Below, in pieces: positions 32,901 to 34,483 of a DNA stretch of 34,483 nucleotides. Origin of the DNA: an uncultured Lachnospiraceae bacterium (lineage in GTDB: Bacteria > Bacillota > Clostridia > Lachnospirales > Lachnospiraceae); contig CAJUHY010000026.1 in the NCBI GenBank assembly GCA_910585895.1, positions 1-34,483 on the forward strand. Direction: 5' to 3'. The translations under genes were made by a program, and so were the position numbers. Every line of letters starts with the position of its first letter. Position 1 is the stretch's first letter. A model generated the notes under the pieces. That model saw nothing but the letters and a program-made list of their open reading frames with translations, had not been told where the DNA came from and searched no databases.

Positions 32901-33866
32901 CTATAACGCCAAGATACCTACCAGGCATAAAATAGCCGTAATAATGGAAAATACAGCCACCACCCTTGTCTCGGACCAGCCGCCCAATTCAAAATGGTGA
33001 TGAATAGGCGCCATACGAAAAATCCGCTTGCCGCCGGTCTTTTTGAAATAAGTGACCTGTATCATAACGGATAGAAGCTCTATCCAGTAAATCATCGCCA
33101 CAATCAAGATAAAAATCGGCATCTGCAGCACATACGCTGTAGCCGCTACAAACCCTCCCAGCGCAAGGGAACCGGTATCTCCCATAAACACACTTGCCGG
33201 ATATACATTAAACAGCAAAAATCCCAGAAGCGCACCTACCACAGCACAGGTGATAGGTTCAATTCCACTGTCCGTACCAATAGCTACCACCGAAAAGAAC
33301 GTAGCAATCAGCACGGTAACGCTCGAAGCCAGACCGTCTAAGCCATCGGTAAAATTGGCTCCGTTTACTGTTCCGAGAATTGCCAGAAACATTACTGGAA
33401 TTGCCAGCCAGCCCAGATTCAGATAATATCCGTCCTCAAAGCCGCCGGTAAAGGGAATCAACGCCCTGTCTGCGCCATCGGTATAAAAATACATGTAAAA
33501 ACTGAATACTCCGGTAACCAAAATCTGTCCAAGCATCTTCTGCCAGGGAAGCAAACCGTCTGAACGTCGCAGCACTACTTTCAGGTAGTCATCCAGAAAC
33601 CCGATAATCCCAAAACCAACCGTCACAAATAAAATGGGCATAATCCGCGGATAATCCTTCATGTAGATGACAGCCGTGGCTACAATGCCTGCAAGTATCA
33701 TCAGCCCGCCCATAGTAGGCGTGCCCTGCTTCTTCTGATGGGATTCAAGTTCCTCCCTCTCCGTCTGCCCTACTTTCAGTTTTCTTAATAGCGGAATCAC
33801 TACCGGTCCTAAAACCGCCGTAATTGCAAAAGAAATCAATACCGGAATTATCACTGTCTGCGCCAT
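32901..33866 (-). CDS. mraY: Phospho-N-acetylmuramoyl-pentapeptide transferase
   Basis: MraY makes lipid I from UDP-MurNAc-pentapeptide and undecaprenyl phosphate. The 321-residue integral membrane protein has about ten helices. Its conserved cytoplasmic loops are SHQKKQGTPTMGGLMIL, FLDDYLKVV (metal-binding aspartates), NFTDGLDGLASS, the FMGDTGSLALGG loop, and MAPIHHHFELGGWSE. Length is normal. It follows the penicillin-binding protein gene by 43 bases and leads into murD, the usual mraY-murD order. Confidence 0.97.
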   Translation of the reverse strand: MAQTVIIPVLISFAITAVLGPVVIPLLRKLKVGQTEREELESHQKKQGTPTMGGLMILAGIVATAVIYMKDYPRIMPILFVTVGFGIIGFLDDYLKVVLRRSDGLLPWQKMLGQILVTGVFSFYMYFYTDGADRALIPFTGGFEDGYYLNLGWLAIPVMFLAILGTVNGANFTDGLDGLASSVTVLIATFFSVVAIGTDSGIEPITCAVVGALLGFLLFNVYPASVFMGDTGSLALGGFVAATAYVLQMPIFILIVAMIYWIELLSVMIQVTYFKKTGGKRIFRMAPIHHHFELGGWSETRVVAVFSIITAILCLVGILAL

Positions 33867-33909
33867 TTTCTTTACACCTCTTCATCTCTACGGTGTCCCC
33901 ACCGTGCTT

Positions 33910-34483
33910 TTACTGTCCATTGTTCCCTTGTTCTTCGCTGTCATCTTCTGCTGCTTCCTGTCTCTCAATGCCCAGATACGGCAGAATATTTGTAAAAATT
34001 TCCTGCACTACCGGAGCCGCAATGGTTCCGCCATAGTAGATTCCCTGTGGATTGTTGATAATACAAAGCGCCAGCACCTGTGGATTTTCAGCAGGCGAAA
34101 ATCCCAGGAAAGAAGATATATATTTATTCGCGCTTCGCGGTAATGTCTGCGAAGTCGCGGTTTTCCCTCCTATAGTATACCCCTCTATTTTAGCATTCTT
34201 ACCACTTCCCTCAGATACTACTTTTTCCAGCACATTGCGCAGGACTGCTGAAGTATCGTTGCTGACAATTCCCTCCTTTACAGGATAACTCAAATTCTCT
34301 ACTAACTCTCCCTGGTCATTCCTCACCGAAACGCCAAAGTGCGGAGTAATCCTGTTGCCTCCATTAATTAAGGAAGAAACTGTTGCCATCAGCTGCATGG
34401 GCGTAATCTGAAAAGACTGTCCAAACGAAACGGTAGCAAGTTCCACAGGACCTACATTCTTCTTGTCATGCATGATGGTCACC
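33910..34483 (-). CDS. C-terminal part of a class B penicillin-binding protein (FtsI/SpoVD-like)
   Basis: The gene runs off the right end; only the last 190 or so residues are seen. SFGQSFQITPMQLMATVSSL and the closing NPQGIYYGGTIAAPVVQEIF are typical of SpoVD/FtsI-type transpeptidases that crosslink peptidoglycan with FtsW. The third catalytic motif, normally KTG, reads KTA (GGKTATSQTLPRS). An acidic Glu/Asp/Gln tail ends the protein with no PASTA domain. The SxxK and SxN motifs lie outside the window. Position directly upstream of mraY fits the division-cluster PBP. Whether it is the vegetative FtsI or the sporulation SpoVD cannot be decided from this part. Confidence 0.9.
   Translation of the reverse strand, partial: VTIMHDKKNVGPVELATVSFGQSFQITPMQLMATVSSLINGGNRITPHFGVSVRNDQGELVENLSYPVKEGIVSNDTSAVLRNVLEKVVSEGSGKNAKIEGYTIGGKTATSQTLPRSANKYISSFLGFSPAENPQVLALCIINNPQGIYYGGTIAAPVVQEIFTNILPYLGIERQEAAEDDSEEQGNNGQ

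Overview
The window looks like a chromosomal segment from a strictly anaerobic, spore-lineage Firmicute of the Lachnospiraceae type (class Clostridia). This is inferred from gene content, not from a marker-gene search. The grounds are class III anaerobic ribonucleotide reductase, the spoIIGA-sigE pair beside ftsZ, AddAB instead of RecBCD, TrmB-type control, several chemoreceptors, GGAGG-type ribosome binding sites and near-consensus sigma-A promoters. Almost everything lies on the minus strand, so transcription mostly runs from high to low coordinates. The only plus-strand genes are one intact chemoreceptor, a sigG fragment and a transposase remnant.

Layout from right to left, in the direction of minus-strand transcription. 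(1) 34483-28138 is a division and cell-wall cluster: the 3' end of a class B penicillin-binding protein, then mraY, murD, ftsW, ftsQ/divIB and ftsZ. The genes are closely spaced, but ftsZ has its own candidate promoters. (2) 28137-24039 is an accessory patch between ftsZ and spoIIGA. It holds a long hairpin element, a frameshifted chemoreceptor, about 200 bases of unassigned sequence with nested inverted repeats, the left end of an IS256-like element, and an intact plus-strand chemoreceptor. (3) 24038-22502 is spoIIGA-sigE, encoding the sigma-E pro-protein protease and pro-sigma-E. The expected next gene, sigG, is not there. (4) 22416-20818 is a beta-CASP metallo-beta-lactamase gene with its own promoter. 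It is followed by the last ~60% of sigG on the opposite strand, without its first ~97 codons. (5) 20226-18680 is ackA, a small unknown gene and a terminator. (6) 18643-7483 is a compact run addB-addA-maf-hybrid histidine kinase-response regulator. (7) 7447-4589 is nrdD-nrdG, preceded by two NrdR-type boxes and closed by a terminator. (8) 4568-2634 is a Cache-type chemoreceptor with its own promoter. (9) 2569-88 is a TrmB-family regulator, a LysA-like decarboxylase and a small unknown gene, with a consensus promoter overlapped by an inverted repeat. (10) The first ~55 bases form two adjacent hairpins resembling the end of an IS200/IS605-type element or its guide RNA.

The most interesting points are the truncated, inverted sigG remnant where the conserved spoIIGA-sigE-sigG order should continue; the multi-stem sequence at 26173-26329; the hairpin element at 27957-28060; and the KTA in place of KTG in the penicillin-binding protein. 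I found no tRNA, rRNA, CRISPR array or prophage. The only stretch over 300 bases without an intact gene is 25975-26368, described as the IS256 remnant and the structured candidate.
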